64,000 bases of DNA from JAKZVK01 sp965248255 (GCA_965248255.1 CBDFIW010000003.1:434001-498000); one strand, 5' to 3'. Shown: positions 33,828 to 43,309, numbered from the stretch's first letter. Program-made: numbers and translations. The notes: generated by a model not told the origin, from the letters alone.

Positions 33828-35919
33828 GTCTTACCGGTTGGGAATCGACGTCGGGGGAACCTTCACCGACGCAGTATTGCTCTCGGAAGACACCGGTGAG
33901 CTGCACATCGCCAAAGTGCCTTCGACCCCCGAGGACCCTTCCGTCGGATTCCTCAACGCACTCTCTCGAGTGCTGGAGAAGACGAACGTCGAGGCGGAGA
34001 GCATCTCCTACCTGGTACACGGCACCACCGTGGCCACGAACTCGCTGATTGAGGGCAAGACCCCAAAGACCGCTTTCGTCACAACAGCCGGCTTTGGCGA
34101 CATGCTCGAAATCGCCCGTCAAGTCAGACCCTCGCTCTACGACGTGCACTTCAAGAAGCCGCGGCCTTTGGTCCCGCGGAACCTGGCGTACGAAGTGCCG
34201 GAAAGGCTGGATGCCGACGGCAATGTTCTCACTCCCCTGGATGAGGCCGTTGTGGGCGAGATAGCAAAGGAACTCGAAAAAGAAGGCGTGAATTCCGTAG
34301 CGGTATGTTTGCTTCATTCTTATCTCAATCCAGATCACGAACACCGTGTCCGCGATCTCTTGCTCGAGCACAGTCCGGGACTCGGTGTCTCGCTCTCCTC
34401 GGACGTACTGCCCGAATTCCGCGAGTATTTCCGTGCCAGCACCACGGTCGTGAACGCCTGCTTGCGTCCGGTCGTCGCTTCCTATCTCAAAGGCATCGCG
34501 AGCGAACTGCAGGGTCGGCGGATCAAAGCCGAACTTTTGGTGATGCAATCGAACGGCGGCGTACTGACCTTCGACACCGCGGCAGAGAAACCCGTCTATA
34601 TGGTCGAATCCGGTCCCGCGGCCGGCGTCATCGCGGCGAACTTCGTCGCCCAGGCTCTGGGACGGCAGGACCTGATCTCCCTCGACATGGGAGGAACCAC
34701 TACCAAGACAGGACTCATCCTCGGCGGCCAGCCGAAGGTCACCAAGGAGTATGAAGTAGGCAGTGAGGCCCTCCCCGGCGTGGGCCAGTCTCGGGGAAGC
34801 GGGTACCCGATTCGAATCCCGGTGATCGATCTAGTTGAGATCGGTGCCGGGGGCGGAAGCATTGCTTGGGTCGACTCGGGCGGGATTCTCCGAGTCGGGC
34901 CCCAGAGTGCGGGAGCGGACCCGGGCCCGATCTGCTACGGCCAGGGCGGCCAAGAACCTACCATCACCGACGCCAACCTGGTTCTCGGGCGAATCAACCC
35001 TCAGTACTTTCTCGGCGGTGAGATGAAACTGGACGCCGACTCGGCCAGGGCAGCTCTTGAACGTTGTGGGAAGTCCTTGGGCTTTGACGCGATCGAGGCG
35101 GCCAACGGTGTCGTCGAAATCGCAAACGCCGCCATGATCAACGCGCTGCGGCTGGTTTCGGTACGGCGCGGGTACGACCCCCGCGATCTGGCGTTCGTCG
35201 CCTTCGGCGGCGCCGCGCCCCTTCACGCCAACCGCCTGATGGCTGACATGGGAATCCCTTTGTTGGTGATCCCTCCGAGCCCGGGCACGACTTCCGCCCT
35301 GGGCCTGCTGGTCACTGATCTGAAACATGTCTACTCGAGTACCTCCGTGATCCGGCCCGACCAACTTGATCTCGACGAGATCACCCGGACGTTTGCGGCG
35401 CTGGAAGATGACGGGATGCGGACGCTGACTCGGGAGAGCATCCCACCTGACAGGATGCAGTTCCAACGAGAAGTCGAGGCGCGCTACGTGGGCCAATCTC
35501 ACGAGATCCCAATCCCCTGTCCAAGTGGGCCGCTAAGCCGTGAGACGGTTGACGAGGTGATCGCGAGCTTCCATCAGGAACATGAACGTGCGTACGGGCA
35601 TGGCTATCCCGAAGAAGCCGTCGAGTTCGTCACTTTTCGGGTGACCGCGACGGGTGTCCTGTCCAAGCCAAAGCTGCGCGAACTGCCAACTGGCAGTCAC
35701 GACCTGGCGGATGCTCGACGAGAGGTTAGGCCTGTTTACTTTGCTGAGGCAAAGGGCTTTCAGGAGACGGCAGTGTATGACCGCTATCGCCTGTGCCCGG
35801 GTCACACGTTCACGGGGCCGGCGATTGTCGAGGAGATCGATTCCACCTCCCTGATTCACCCCGGGTTCAAGGCCGAGGTCGACCGCTACGGCAATCTGCT
35901 GGTGACATCGGCAACCTAA
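33820..35919 (+). CDS. hyuA: hydantoinase A / oxoprolinase A-subunit family protein
   Basis: The protein is 699 aa. The N-terminal phosphate-binding region is LGIDVGGTFTDAVLLSEDTG and VHGTTVATNSLIEGKTPKTA. The central ATP-binding core shows SLDMGGTTTKTGLILGG, EIGAGGGSIAWVDSGG and VGPQSAGADPGPICYG, followed by DLAFVAFGGAAPLHANRL. These are the hallmarks of HyuA (N-terminal hydantoinaseA/oxoprolinase domain plus core). It partners HyuB for ATP-driven ring opening of hydantoins or 5-oxoproline. It is the last gene of the five-gene plus-strand operon starting at 27682. Length is typical. There is one A subunit for two B paralogues. Confidence 0.92.
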   Translation: MSKSYRLGIDVGGTFTDAVLLSEDTGELHIAKVPSTPEDPSVGFLNALSRVLEKTNVEAESISYLVHGTTVATNSLIEGKTPKTAFVTTAGFGDMLEIARQVRPSLYDVHFKKPRPLVPRNLAYEVPERLDADGNVLTPLDEAVVGEIAKELEKEGVNSVAVCLLHSYLNPDHEHRVRDLLLEHSPGLGVSLSSDVLPEFREYFRASTTVVNACLRPVVASYLKGIASELQGRRIKAELLVMQSNGGVLTFDTAAEKPVYMVESGPAAGVIAANFVAQALGRQDLISLDMGGTTTKTGLILGGQPKVTKEYEVGSEALPGVGQSRGSGYPIRIPVIDLVEIGAGGGSIAWVDSGGILRVGPQSAGADPGPICYGQGGQEPTITDANLVLGRINPQYFLGGEMKLDADSARAALERCGKSLGFDAIEAANGVVEIANAAMINALRLVSVRRGYDPRDLAFVAFGGAAPLHANRLMADMGIPLLVIPPSPGTTSALGLLVTDLKHVYSSTSVIRPDQLDLDEITRTFAALEDDGMRTLTRESIPPDRMQFQREVEARYVGQSHEIPIPCPSGPLSRETVDEVIASFHQEHERAYGHGYPEEAVEFVTFRVTATGVLSKPKLRELPTGSHDLADARREVRPVYFAEAKGFQETAVYDRYRLCPGHTFTGPAIVEEIDSTSLIHPGFKAEVDRYGNLLVTSAT

Positions 35920-35981
35920 CTAACGGCGGTCGTGAGGTTGCCAATCCCCCGCACGGCGCACCTTACCTCGACCCACCACTG

Positions 35982-36908
35982 TCACGCATAAACCTTGCTC
36001 AGCCAGTGGCGATACTGGGGCAACTCCCCATGGACCGCTTTGAGGTAGGATTCGCGAATCGCAGTGGTCAATTTCCCAGGTTTTCCGTTGTTGATTTGAT
36101 GCCGGTCGATCGAGAGAACAGGGGTGACCTCCAAGCCGCTGCCGCAAACGAACAACTCTTCGGCGAGATAGAGTTCCGTCCGGTCAATGTCTCGCTCTGA
36201 GACTTCCAAGCCTTGCTCGTCACTAAAAAGCACCATAAGGGTGTCGCGCGTGATACTTTCCAAGATGTCGTTTGTGACCTTGGGTGTCGTGACACGGCCA
36301 CCCTTGATCATGAAAACGCACCCTCGGGGCTCCTCGGAGACTTTACCGGCTGCGTTGAGCAGAATAGCCCCGCCATAGCCATCCTCGCGAGCCTGCAGAA
36401 GTGCCAAACGGCCGTTTTGATAGTTGGCGGCGCATTTGATCCTCGGTGGCAACGAGGTGTCGCTGATCCGCTGCCAAGAACTCACACAAACGTGAATGCC
36501 GGCCTCATCTTCAGAGAACCAACGTCCCTTAGGGCTCGCCACCACCGAGTGGCTCACTGGCCCGGTTCCAAACATCTCCCCGGGGCCGTCGACATAGATC
36601 ATCTGGCGGATGTGCGCATCTTGACGAATCGCATTCGCTTCGAGGACCCGCAGTACCGCGTTACCGTAGTCCGCCGCAGTTAGTTGGGTTTCCATCCGCA
36701 TGATTCGGACGGAGTTCTCGAGGCGGCGAGCATGGTCCCCAAGTCTAAATGCGAATAGCTGCGCCTCAGTCTCGTTCCAGTAGGCCCGAACGCCCTCGAA
36801 GACCATCGCCGCGTACTTAAAGGCGACGGTGTCGAGCTGTACTTTGGTCTCATCCTTAGGAATCAGGCGGTCATTGTGAAGGGCCTTCATTGACGAGCCT
36901 GGCGGCAT
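35982..36908 (-). CDS. class IV (branched-chain-type) aminotransferase
   Basis: The protein is 308 aa. The ATG at 36908 has a strong AAGGAG six to eleven bases upstream. Family blocks: TVAFKYAAMVFEGVRAYW; RIKCAANYQNGRLALLQARE, containing the pyridoxal-phosphate lysine; GGAILLNAAGKVSEEPRGCV; and CGSGLEVTPVLSIDRHQING-like end. The usual E-x-S/T-x-x-N phosphate/substrate loop reads EEPRGC, and the TGTAAEV-type loop reads CGSGLEV. The substrate pocket therefore differs from housekeeping IlvE. It is the last gene of a minus-strand set with threonine aldolase, a class III aminotransferase and a CocE hydrolase. A role in amino-donor recycling or keto-acid amination is likely. Confidence 0.85.
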   Translation of the reverse strand: MPPGSSMKALHNDRLIPKDETKVQLDTVAFKYAAMVFEGVRAYWNETEAQLFAFRLGDHARRLENSVRIMRMETQLTAADYGNAVLRVLEANAIRQDAHIRQMIYVDGPGEMFGTGPVSHSVVASPKGRWFSEDEAGIHVCVSSWQRISDTSLPPRIKCAANYQNGRLALLQAREDGYGGAILLNAAGKVSEEPRGCVFMIKGGRVTTPKVTNDILESITRDTLMVLFSDEQGLEVSERDIDRTELYLAEELFVCGSGLEVTPVLSIDRHQINNGKPGKLTTAIRESYLKAVHGELPQYRHWLSKVYA

Positions 36909-37006
36909 CTCAGCTCCTTATCTTCCTGGCCGCTGCCGGTGAAATGGAAACGGGTCAACGACGGTGAGCATCATATCAGACCTCCTGACCTTAGACGTTC
37001 TTTCGC

Positions 37007-38086
37007 TCACTGGTTCCCTGCCCCCGCAGAATCCCCGAGCTCGTCTTGGAGACAATCGATCGTAAAGTCGATCTCCTCGTCAGTTACGTCACCATGCGTA
37101 ACGAATCGTAGTTGGCCGTCCTCCAGCAGATGAACCAGGAGTCCTTGCTCCCGCAAACGTTCACACACCGCCGCCCCGCTGTCATCTGATAGCCGTGCGA
37201 TGACGATATTGGTGACCACACGTTCTGGATCGACCCCCACGCCGGGGAGCTTGGAAAGGGCCTCGGCAAGTCGACTCGCCTTCCTGTGGTCGTCTTTCAA
37301 ACGCGATGGGATGTCTTCCATCCCCTGAAGACAGGCGGCAGCCAGAAAACCTGGTTGATGGATTGCTCCCCCAAGCAGCTTTCGCACGCTCCCGGCGCGC
37401 TTGATCCACTCAGCCGGGCCGACAACAGCAGCACCCGCCGGGGCGCCCAACCCCTTAGCGAAATCGATCATCACCGAGTCAAAACCCGCCGACAGCTCGG
37501 CCAATGAAAATCCGCTAGCCACCGACGCGTTCGGCAGCCGCGCCCCATCCAGGTGCATCTTCAATCCGAGTTCGTGGGCTCGGCTGCACAGATCGTCCAC
37601 TCGCTCGTTGTCGAGCACCGCACCGCCACAGAGGTTGTGAGTGTTTTCCAAACAGATCAGTCGTGTTTGCGAGCGGCTGTAAACCCGCGGCCGTATTCGC
37701 GGCTCTATGTCGCCCCAGCACAGCATGCCGTCCTGATCTCCGGGTATCGACCGGGGCAGCAGCCCGCAGACGGCCGACACCCCAGCCATCTCAGCATTGT
37801 AGATGTGGCTTTGTTCTTCGAGGATGACCTCTTCACCCGGCCGCGTATGGACCTTCAACGCAACTAGGTTGCCCATGGTTCCGGTAGGAACAAACAGCGC
37901 GGCCTCCTTGCCGAGCAACTCTGCAATCCGTTCTTCCAGAAGATTGACGGTCGGGTCTTCGTGCACCGAGTCTTCCCCGACCCGTGCGTCGGCCACCGCT
38001 TGCCGCATCTGCGGCGACGGTTGTGTCGCCGTGTCGCTACGAAGATCGATGGGCTTCTGCTTCCGGGACCTACTTATCGTGCTCAC
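37007..38086 (-). CDS. low-specificity L-threonine aldolase family (PLP beta-eliminating lyase fold)
   Basis: The protein is 359 aa. It starts with GTG at 38086, preceded by AGGAGG, and shares GTGA with the stop of the upstream aminotransferase. Family blocks are IDLRSDTATQPSPQMRQAVA, ALFVPTGTMGNLVALKVH, CLENTHNLCGGAVL, LKMHLDGARLPNASVAS and VMIDFAKGLGAPAGAAVVG, with the PLP lysine in AKGLG. The enzyme cleaves L-(allo-)threonine or other beta-hydroxy amino acids to glycine and an aldehyde, or runs in reverse. Its place between two aminotransferases and near a sarcosine-oxidase-like gene points to glycine-centred amino-acid metabolism. Confidence 0.9.
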   Translation of the reverse strand: MSTISRSRKQKPIDLRSDTATQPSPQMRQAVADARVGEDSVHEDPTVNLLEERIAELLGKEAALFVPTGTMGNLVALKVHTRPGEEVILEEQSHIYNAEMAGVSAVCGLLPRSIPGDQDGMLCWGDIEPRIRPRVYSRSQTRLICLENTHNLCGGAVLDNERVDDLCSRAHELGLKMHLDGARLPNASVASGFSLAELSAGFDSVMIDFAKGLGAPAGAAVVGPAEWIKRAGSVRKLLGGAIHQPGFLAAACLQGMEDIPSRLKDDHRKASRLAEALSKLPGVGVDPERVVTNIVIARLSDDSGAAVCERLREQGLLVHLLEDGQLRFVTHGDVTDEEIDFTIDCLQDELGDSAGAGNQ

Positions 38087-39483
38087 ATTGCCTCCTGGCA
38101 GCGGTACCCACTTCGGGATCGGGCCGGCAGCCGGTCCCGGTCCTGCCCGACGCGTTCCATCGCATCCGTCAGGCTCTTGCCTATCAACTCACACATCTCG
38201 TCGATGTCTGACTCTTCAGCGATGAGGGCGGGCGAGACGGCAAACCAGGTGGGGTCGACCCGGATGATCAAACCGTTTTCCAGCGCCGTACGTTTTAGTG
38301 CGCGCCCGAGTTCAGGAAAAGGTTCCATCGTTTCCGTATCTCTTACCAACTCCACCCCGCGGAGCAAACCCTTGCCGCGGACCTCCCGTACAACTCCGAG
38401 CTCCTTGAGTCGCTCCAACTTCGCCGCGAGATAATCTCCCAGCGTACTAGCCCTGCGGTGTAGTTTCTTTGCGACGATTTCATCAATCACGGCTATGCCG
38501 ACGGCGCAGGCCAAGGGATTGCCCGCAAACGTGTGCCCATGAGCGAAGTGCACATCATCTTGTACGGCGCCATAGAAACTCTCGGCCATATCTTCCCTGA
38601 CAATCATGGCTCCGAGAGGAATCGCTCCGCTTGACAGCCCCTTACCGCCGCAGATAATGTCCGGGGTGACCTCATACGTTTGTGCCGCGAACATCGACCC
38701 GGTCTTACCATATCCGGTGATGATCTCATCGAAGATAAGCGCAATGTTGTAACGGTCGCAGGTCTCCCGTATAATCTGAAAATACTCGCGGGTCGGCGTA
38801 ATCACGCCACCCGTATTGCTCACAGGTTCAAGAATGATCCCGGCAACTGTATCGGGGTCCTCGTGGACGATGACGTCTTCAAACGATCGGGCGGCGAAAC
38901 GGTTACACTCGTCCCATGACGAGAAGCGATCCCGGTAGAAGGTAGGAGGAAAGACTTTGAGAAAGCCGCTCATGTGTGGCTCAAAGCGGCTTTTGCGAGC
39001 GCCGGTCCCACTGGCGGCCATAGCCCCGTACGTCGCCCCGTGATAGGAAAGATACCTGCTGACGAATTTGTACTTGCCAGGGTATCCGGTCTGTTTGAAG
39101 TATTGTCTCGTGAACTTGATCGCAGCCTCAATCGACTCCGAACCTCCACTGAATGGCTTGATGTAGTTCAGATTCCCCGGTGTCACCGTGCCCAGCTTTT
39201 CAACGAAGTCCAGAGTGACGTCGGCGGTTCCATGAATGGGAGGCGCAAAGCTGAGCTGGTCCATCTGTCGCCGCATGGCTTCCATGACGCTGGGGTGCTT
39301 GTGTCCTAACGTCGCGGCAAAGATGCCGCCGATGCCGTCGAAGTAGCGCTTCCCGTCGACGTCCCAGTAAGACAGTCCCTCCGCCTTGTGCATGACGAGC
39401 GGATACTTCAGAAATTCCGAGGTCTGCTGATAATCCAGAAAAGTCCGTCGAAGCAACTTTTCCTGGCGCTCACTTGTCTTCAT
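38083..39483 (-). CDS. class III PLP-dependent aminotransferase
   Basis: The protein is about 466 aa. The start at MKTSERQEKLLRRTF (39483) is chosen because AAGGA lies eight bases upstream; ATG 39492 is possible, and TTG 39564 would overlap the upstream hydrolase stop. Blocks typical of omega-/acetylornithine/GABA-type aminotransferases are YWDVDGKRYFDGIGGIFAAT, YIKPFSGGSESIEAAIKFTR, LIFDEIITGYGKTGSMFAAQ, GGKGLSSGAIPLGAMIV with the PLP lysine, and HGHTFAGNPLACAVG. Substrates of this group include omega-amino acids, beta-alanine and taurine. It overlaps the threonine aldolase start by 4 bp. Confidence 0.88.
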   Translation of the reverse strand: MKTSERQEKLLRRTFLDYQQTSEFLKYPLVMHKAEGLSYWDVDGKRYFDGIGGIFAATLGHKHPSVMEAMRRQMDQLSFAPPIHGTADVTLDFVEKLGTVTPGNLNYIKPFSGGSESIEAAIKFTRQYFKQTGYPGKYKFVSRYLSYHGATYGAMAASGTGARKSRFEPHMSGFLKVFPPTFYRDRFSSWDECNRFAARSFEDVIVHEDPDTVAGIILEPVSNTGGVITPTREYFQIIRETCDRYNIALIFDEIITGYGKTGSMFAAQTYEVTPDIICGGKGLSSGAIPLGAMIVREDMAESFYGAVQDDVHFAHGHTFAGNPLACAVGIAVIDEIVAKKLHRRASTLGDYLAAKLERLKELGVVREVRGKGLLRGVELVRDTETMEPFPELGRALKRTALENGLIIRVDPTWFAVSPALIAEESDIDEMCELIGKSLTDAMERVGQDRDRLPARSRSGYRCQEAM

Positions 39484-39560
39484 CAAGTCCATCCTTGTTG
39501 CGGAGCTCTTCAAGCGACGGCGCTTCTGGCTAACGGCGCACCTTGATCCCTCAATAGGGA

Positions 39561-41366
39561 TCAATTAGCCGGAATCACGGGCAGTAGGATATGCGAGGCG
39601 CGCTCGAAATCGTGATAGATCGTTTGCTTGGCAACCACAATCTCAGGATCGATCCCGAGCTTGCCTCCGTTGTTAAGGTTCCTATCCGACTTAGGGAAAT
39701 TACTGCTGGACACCTCGATTCGAATGCGGTGCCCTCGCAAAAACATTTGGCTGATGACTCCTATTTCAACGAAAAACTCATAAACCTCTCCCGGTTCCAT
39801 CAGGACAGGATTCTCATATTGTCCCGGTGACGGCAGAGCGGTTCGGATCGCGTGGGGCTCGCGAAAGCGGGCCCGCAGCACGCCGTCACAAAGGTTGATA
39901 GCTCTGCCATCCGGATAGACATCCAACAACTTCACCGTCCAATCGGTGTCCACCGCCGAACTACTCGCGTGGAGGATGGCCTGGACGGGTCCGGTAATCT
40001 CTACCCCCTCTTCCAACGGCTGCGTCGTGTAAACAAGCACGTCATCTCTGCGCTCGATCGGCCGATGGTCCAGCGGATAGATCTGCCCGTTCGGCTCCAG
40101 ACCCAGGGAGGGCACCGGGTCGGACGGATCGTACGTATAGGAATCAGAAGGCTGATCGGGTAGGGGCTTTTCCTTCTTCAGTTCTCCGTCCCCGAACAAC
40201 GAGTTGGCCCGCCCCTCGCTGTGTAAGTAATACGGAGTCCACCGCGTCTCCGGCAGCGGCCATTTGCCGGCTTCCCGCCACTGGTTCTTGCCCATCACGA
40301 ATAACTTCAATGGCGGCATGTCCTCGGCGCCATTCTTGATTCCTTTCAGCCAGCGATCCATCCAGCGGAGCCACAATTCATAAAGATCTATCACCGACTG
40401 TTCACCGAAATTGAGCACCCCGTATTCTTGTTGCGGTTTGTCGGTATGAACCCACGGGCCGACCACCACTTTCTGGAGCCTTCGGGCGCGTTCGGTTCCG
40501 TCTCTCTCGATCCCCTCGTAGTTGGCAAACAGGGACCGGGCATGCCAGTCGAGCCAGCCACAGATCTGTAAGATCGGCAGGTCCATCTTTTGAAACTTCC
40601 CGTAGTTGCTGATCTGTTTCCAATAGTCGTCGTAGGAAGAGTGGCGGACCCAATCCCGATAGAAGTCGATCTCGCGGCCCGTGGCGGCCTTATCCGCCTC
40701 GATAATCGGCAGATGCTTGAACAGCGCATCCGGGTCGTACGGGACGTAGGTTTGCATCGATCGACTGCTCGTGCGGATGGACCACGGCAGGTTGATGAAA
40801 TGCGTGAAGACACCGCCGAAATAGTTCATTCCGTAGATGTAGAAGTCCGCGGACGCCATCTGCGGAATGATGGCTTTCAAGTGGGGCGAGCCGGTGGGAG
40901 CCGCCAGCCACTGCACCAGGCCCATGTACGACATGCCGTTCATGCCAACGTTGCCGTTGGACCACGGCTGGGTTCCACACCAATCGAGGCTATCGCGCCC
41001 GTCGTCGATTTCGTCGAACCAGGGGTACCATTTGCCCTCGGAGTCGTAGCGCCCGCGGCAATCCTGCAACACGTAGGCGTATCCGCGCCTGGCAAAGTAG
41101 AGAGCGCGGTTGACGTACCACTCGCCGCTGTTGTCATAAGGAATCCGTTCGAGAATGACCGGCCACTGGCCCTCTTCCTTTGGAAGGTACACATCCGCTG
41201 ACAGCCTCACGCCATCGCGCATCCGAACCTTTTGGTCGATCAAGGTTGCGACTTCATGCTCTTCCTGTGACAACAAATCTCTCCAGTCTCCCGTTTCGCC
41301 GAATAGCAGGCCGCTCCAGGGTAGCAGGAGAAGCGACGCAAGCATCATCACAGTTTTCCGATTCAT
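39561..41366 (-). CDS. secreted CocE/NonD-type serine hydrolase (S15-like), copy 3
   Basis: The protein is 601 aa from ATG 41366. The signal peptide is KTVMMLASLLLLPWSGLLFG. Motifs are MRDGVRLSADVYLPKEEG, QDCRGRYDSEGKW, the nucleophile elbow GMNGMSYMGLVQ (Ser in GMSYMG), GPWVHTDKP with the likely catalytic His, and the PepX_C-like region ending GHRIRIEVSSSNFPKSDRNL. It is the first gene of the minus-strand set with the aminotransferases and threonine aldolase. Hydrolysis of an N-acyl or peptide substrate outside the cytoplasm, feeding amino compounds to the enzymes downstream, is a reasonable inference. It is closer to copy 2 in its opening motif than to copy 1. Confidence 0.87.
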   Translation of the reverse strand: MNRKTVMMLASLLLLPWSGLLFGETGDWRDLLSQEEHEVATLIDQKVRMRDGVRLSADVYLPKEEGQWPVILERIPYDNSGEWYVNRALYFARRGYAYVLQDCRGRYDSEGKWYPWFDEIDDGRDSLDWCGTQPWSNGNVGMNGMSYMGLVQWLAAPTGSPHLKAIIPQMASADFYIYGMNYFGGVFTHFINLPWSIRTSSRSMQTYVPYDPDALFKHLPIIEADKAATGREIDFYRDWVRHSSYDDYWKQISNYGKFQKMDLPILQICGWLDWHARSLFANYEGIERDGTERARRLQKVVVGPWVHTDKPQQEYGVLNFGEQSVIDLYELWLRWMDRWLKGIKNGAEDMPPLKLFVMGKNQWREAGKWPLPETRWTPYYLHSEGRANSLFGDGELKKEKPLPDQPSDSYTYDPSDPVPSLGLEPNGQIYPLDHRPIERRDDVLVYTTQPLEEGVEITGPVQAILHASSSAVDTDWTVKLLDVYPDGRAINLCDGVLRARFREPHAIRTALPSPGQYENPVLMEPGEVYEFFVEIGVISQMFLRGHRIRIEVSSSNFPKSDRNLNNGGKLGIDPEIVVAKQTIYHDFERASHILLPVIPAN

Positions 41367-41536
41367 CGCGAACCTCGTGAGCTTGAAATCCGGGTCACAG
41401 AAGACCCTCAAGATTATCCACCACGGGACAAGACCCTGTAAAGAAGGGTCCGTCTCGGCCCAGGGACGAGCGCTCAAGACTTTGGCCCGCCCATACTGGG
41501 CAGGCACTCGCTGCTTCCCTGGTATAGTGTCAAGTC

Positions 41537-43309
41537 ATGTTGTGGTCTCGTCGCAACCTTTTGACGCTCCTGGGAGCATCGGCGACCCGACTGTGGTCGC
41601 AAGGTGTCGCGACCCGAGGCGTCAAAGCGATTCCGCGTGGCAAACCCTCGGGTCTTCCTTTTAGCGCTAATCTTGTTGACGTGACCGAGAAAGCCGGACT
41701 TCTCTCGCCGGTCGTTTACGGTGCGGCTGACCGTAAAGACTACATTCTCGAAACCATTGGCTGCGGGGCCACCTTCTTTGACTACGATAACGACGGATGG
41801 CTCGATATCTTTCTTCTGAGCGGCACTCGCCTTGGAAGTGATCCTGAAGGAGCTACGAATCGACTCTATAAGAACAACAGGGACGGAACATTCACCGACG
41901 TAACACGTGAAGCGGGCCTGACGAGGACTGGCTGGGCCTCCTCCGTTTGCGTCGGCGATTACAACAACGACGGCCACGAAGATTTGTTTGTTACCTACTG
42001 GGGTCAAAATGTGCTGTACCGCAACAACGGCGACGGCACTTTCACCGATGTCACCAAGGAGGCGGGTCTGTGGGCGGAAGAAACGCGCTGGGGGGCGGGC
42101 TGCACCTTTATTGATTACGACCGCGACGGACATCTTGACCTGTTTGTTGCGAACTATCTCGTCTTTGATCTCGAGAAGGTCCCGAAGCCAGGGGAAGGGG
42201 GAAACTGCAACTGGAAGGGTATCCCTGTGAACTGCGGCCCACGTGGCCTTCCGCCCGGAACGCATCTCCTCTACCGCAACAACGGTGATGGCACATTCAC
42301 CGACGTCAGTGTCGCTTCCGGAGTGGCCGCGGCTGAGGGCAGCTACGGTATGACCGCGGTAGCTGCTGATCTCGACAATGACGGTTGGACCGACATCTAT
42401 GTCGCCTGTGACTCCACCCCCAGTTTCCTTTTCCGCAACAACCACGACGGCACTTTCACTGAGGAAGGAATGGAGCGGGGCGCCGCTCTCAATGAAGATG
42501 GGATGGAACAAGCCGGGATGGGTCTGGCCATCGGCGACTACAATCTTGATGGTAACCTCGACATTTTCAAAACTCACTTCGCCGACGACACGAACGTCCT
42601 TTACCGAAACGACGGCCGGGCGAATTTCGACGACGTCACGATCCGAGCGGGTCTTGGCGTCGAGGTTCGCTTCACCGGCTGGGGTGCCGGGATCGTCGAT
42701 CTGGATAACAATGGGCTGCCGGACATTTTCTTTGTGACAGGCAGCGTCTACCCTGAAGTCGAAAAGGTGCTCCCAAACTATCCTCATAAGACGCCCCGCG
42801 TGATCTTCCGCAATCTGGGCAACGGGAAGTTTGAAGAGCTGATGGAATTGGGCGGGCCGGCTGTTACGTCGGCGCACAACAGTCGAGGCTGTGCTTTTGG
42901 AGACTTCGACAATGACGGCGACATCGATGTTCTGATCGTGAATCTCAACGAACCTCCCTCCCTCCTGCGCAACGACCTCGAGAACCGCCATCATTGGCTA
43001 AAAGTCAAAGCGATCGGCGTGAAGTCTAACCGCAGCGCCATTGGTGCGACCATCATCGCCCGGTACGGCGAGCGTACCCAGGCTCAGGCAGTGACGAGCC
43101 AAACCAGCTTCTATTCCGCAAACGATAGCCGCCTCCATTTCGGCCTAGGCGAGGAAAGCACGGCCGACCTGGAGGTTCGATGGCCCAGCGGCGTGATCGA
43201 GGAGATTCCCAAAGTGTCCGCAGATCAGCTAGTAGTCGTCCAGGAAGGCTCCGGGATTATCCAGAGCGGGAGCTTGGGCAAGACGATTCCCAACGGCAGA
43301 GTTGAATGA
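41537..43309 (+). CDS. Tat-exported FG-GAP/ASPIC-UnbV (CRTAC1-like) beta-propeller protein, copy 3
   Basis: The protein is 590 aa. The leader WSRRNLLTLLGASATRLW carries twin arginines, unlike the Sec-type leaders of copies 1 and 2. Calcium-binding FG-GAP motifs include DYDNDGWLDIF, DYNNDGHEDLF, DYDRDGHLDLF, DLDNDGWTDIY, DYNLDGNLDIF and DFDNDGDIDVL. The C-terminal ASPIC/UnbV domain is HHWLKVKAIGVKSNRSAIGA, SFYSANDSRLHFGLG and EVRWPSGVIEEIP. TATAGT (41523-41528) lies eight bases before the ATG with no Shine-Dalgarno sequence between, suggesting a leaderless or very short-leader transcript. It is convergent with the BNR-type gene. Confidence 0.87.
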   Translation: MLWSRRNLLTLLGASATRLWSQGVATRGVKAIPRGKPSGLPFSANLVDVTEKAGLLSPVVYGAADRKDYILETIGCGATFFDYDNDGWLDIFLLSGTRLGSDPEGATNRLYKNNRDGTFTDVTREAGLTRTGWASSVCVGDYNNDGHEDLFVTYWGQNVLYRNNGDGTFTDVTKEAGLWAEETRWGAGCTFIDYDRDGHLDLFVANYLVFDLEKVPKPGEGGNCNWKGIPVNCGPRGLPPGTHLLYRNNGDGTFTDVSVASGVAAAEGSYGMTAVAADLDNDGWTDIYVACDSTPSFLFRNNHDGTFTEEGMERGAALNEDGMEQAGMGLAIGDYNLDGNLDIFKTHFADDTNVLYRNDGRANFDDVTIRAGLGVEVRFTGWGAGIVDLDNNGLPDIFFVTGSVYPEVEKVLPNYPHKTPRVIFRNLGNGKFEELMELGGPAVTSAHNSRGCAFGDFDNDGDIDVLIVNLNEPPSLLRNDLENRHHWLKVKAIGVKSNRSAIGATIIARYGERTQAQAVTSQTSFYSANDSRLHFGLGEESTADLEVRWPSGVIEEIPKVSADQLVVVQEGSGIIQSGSLGKTIPNGRVE

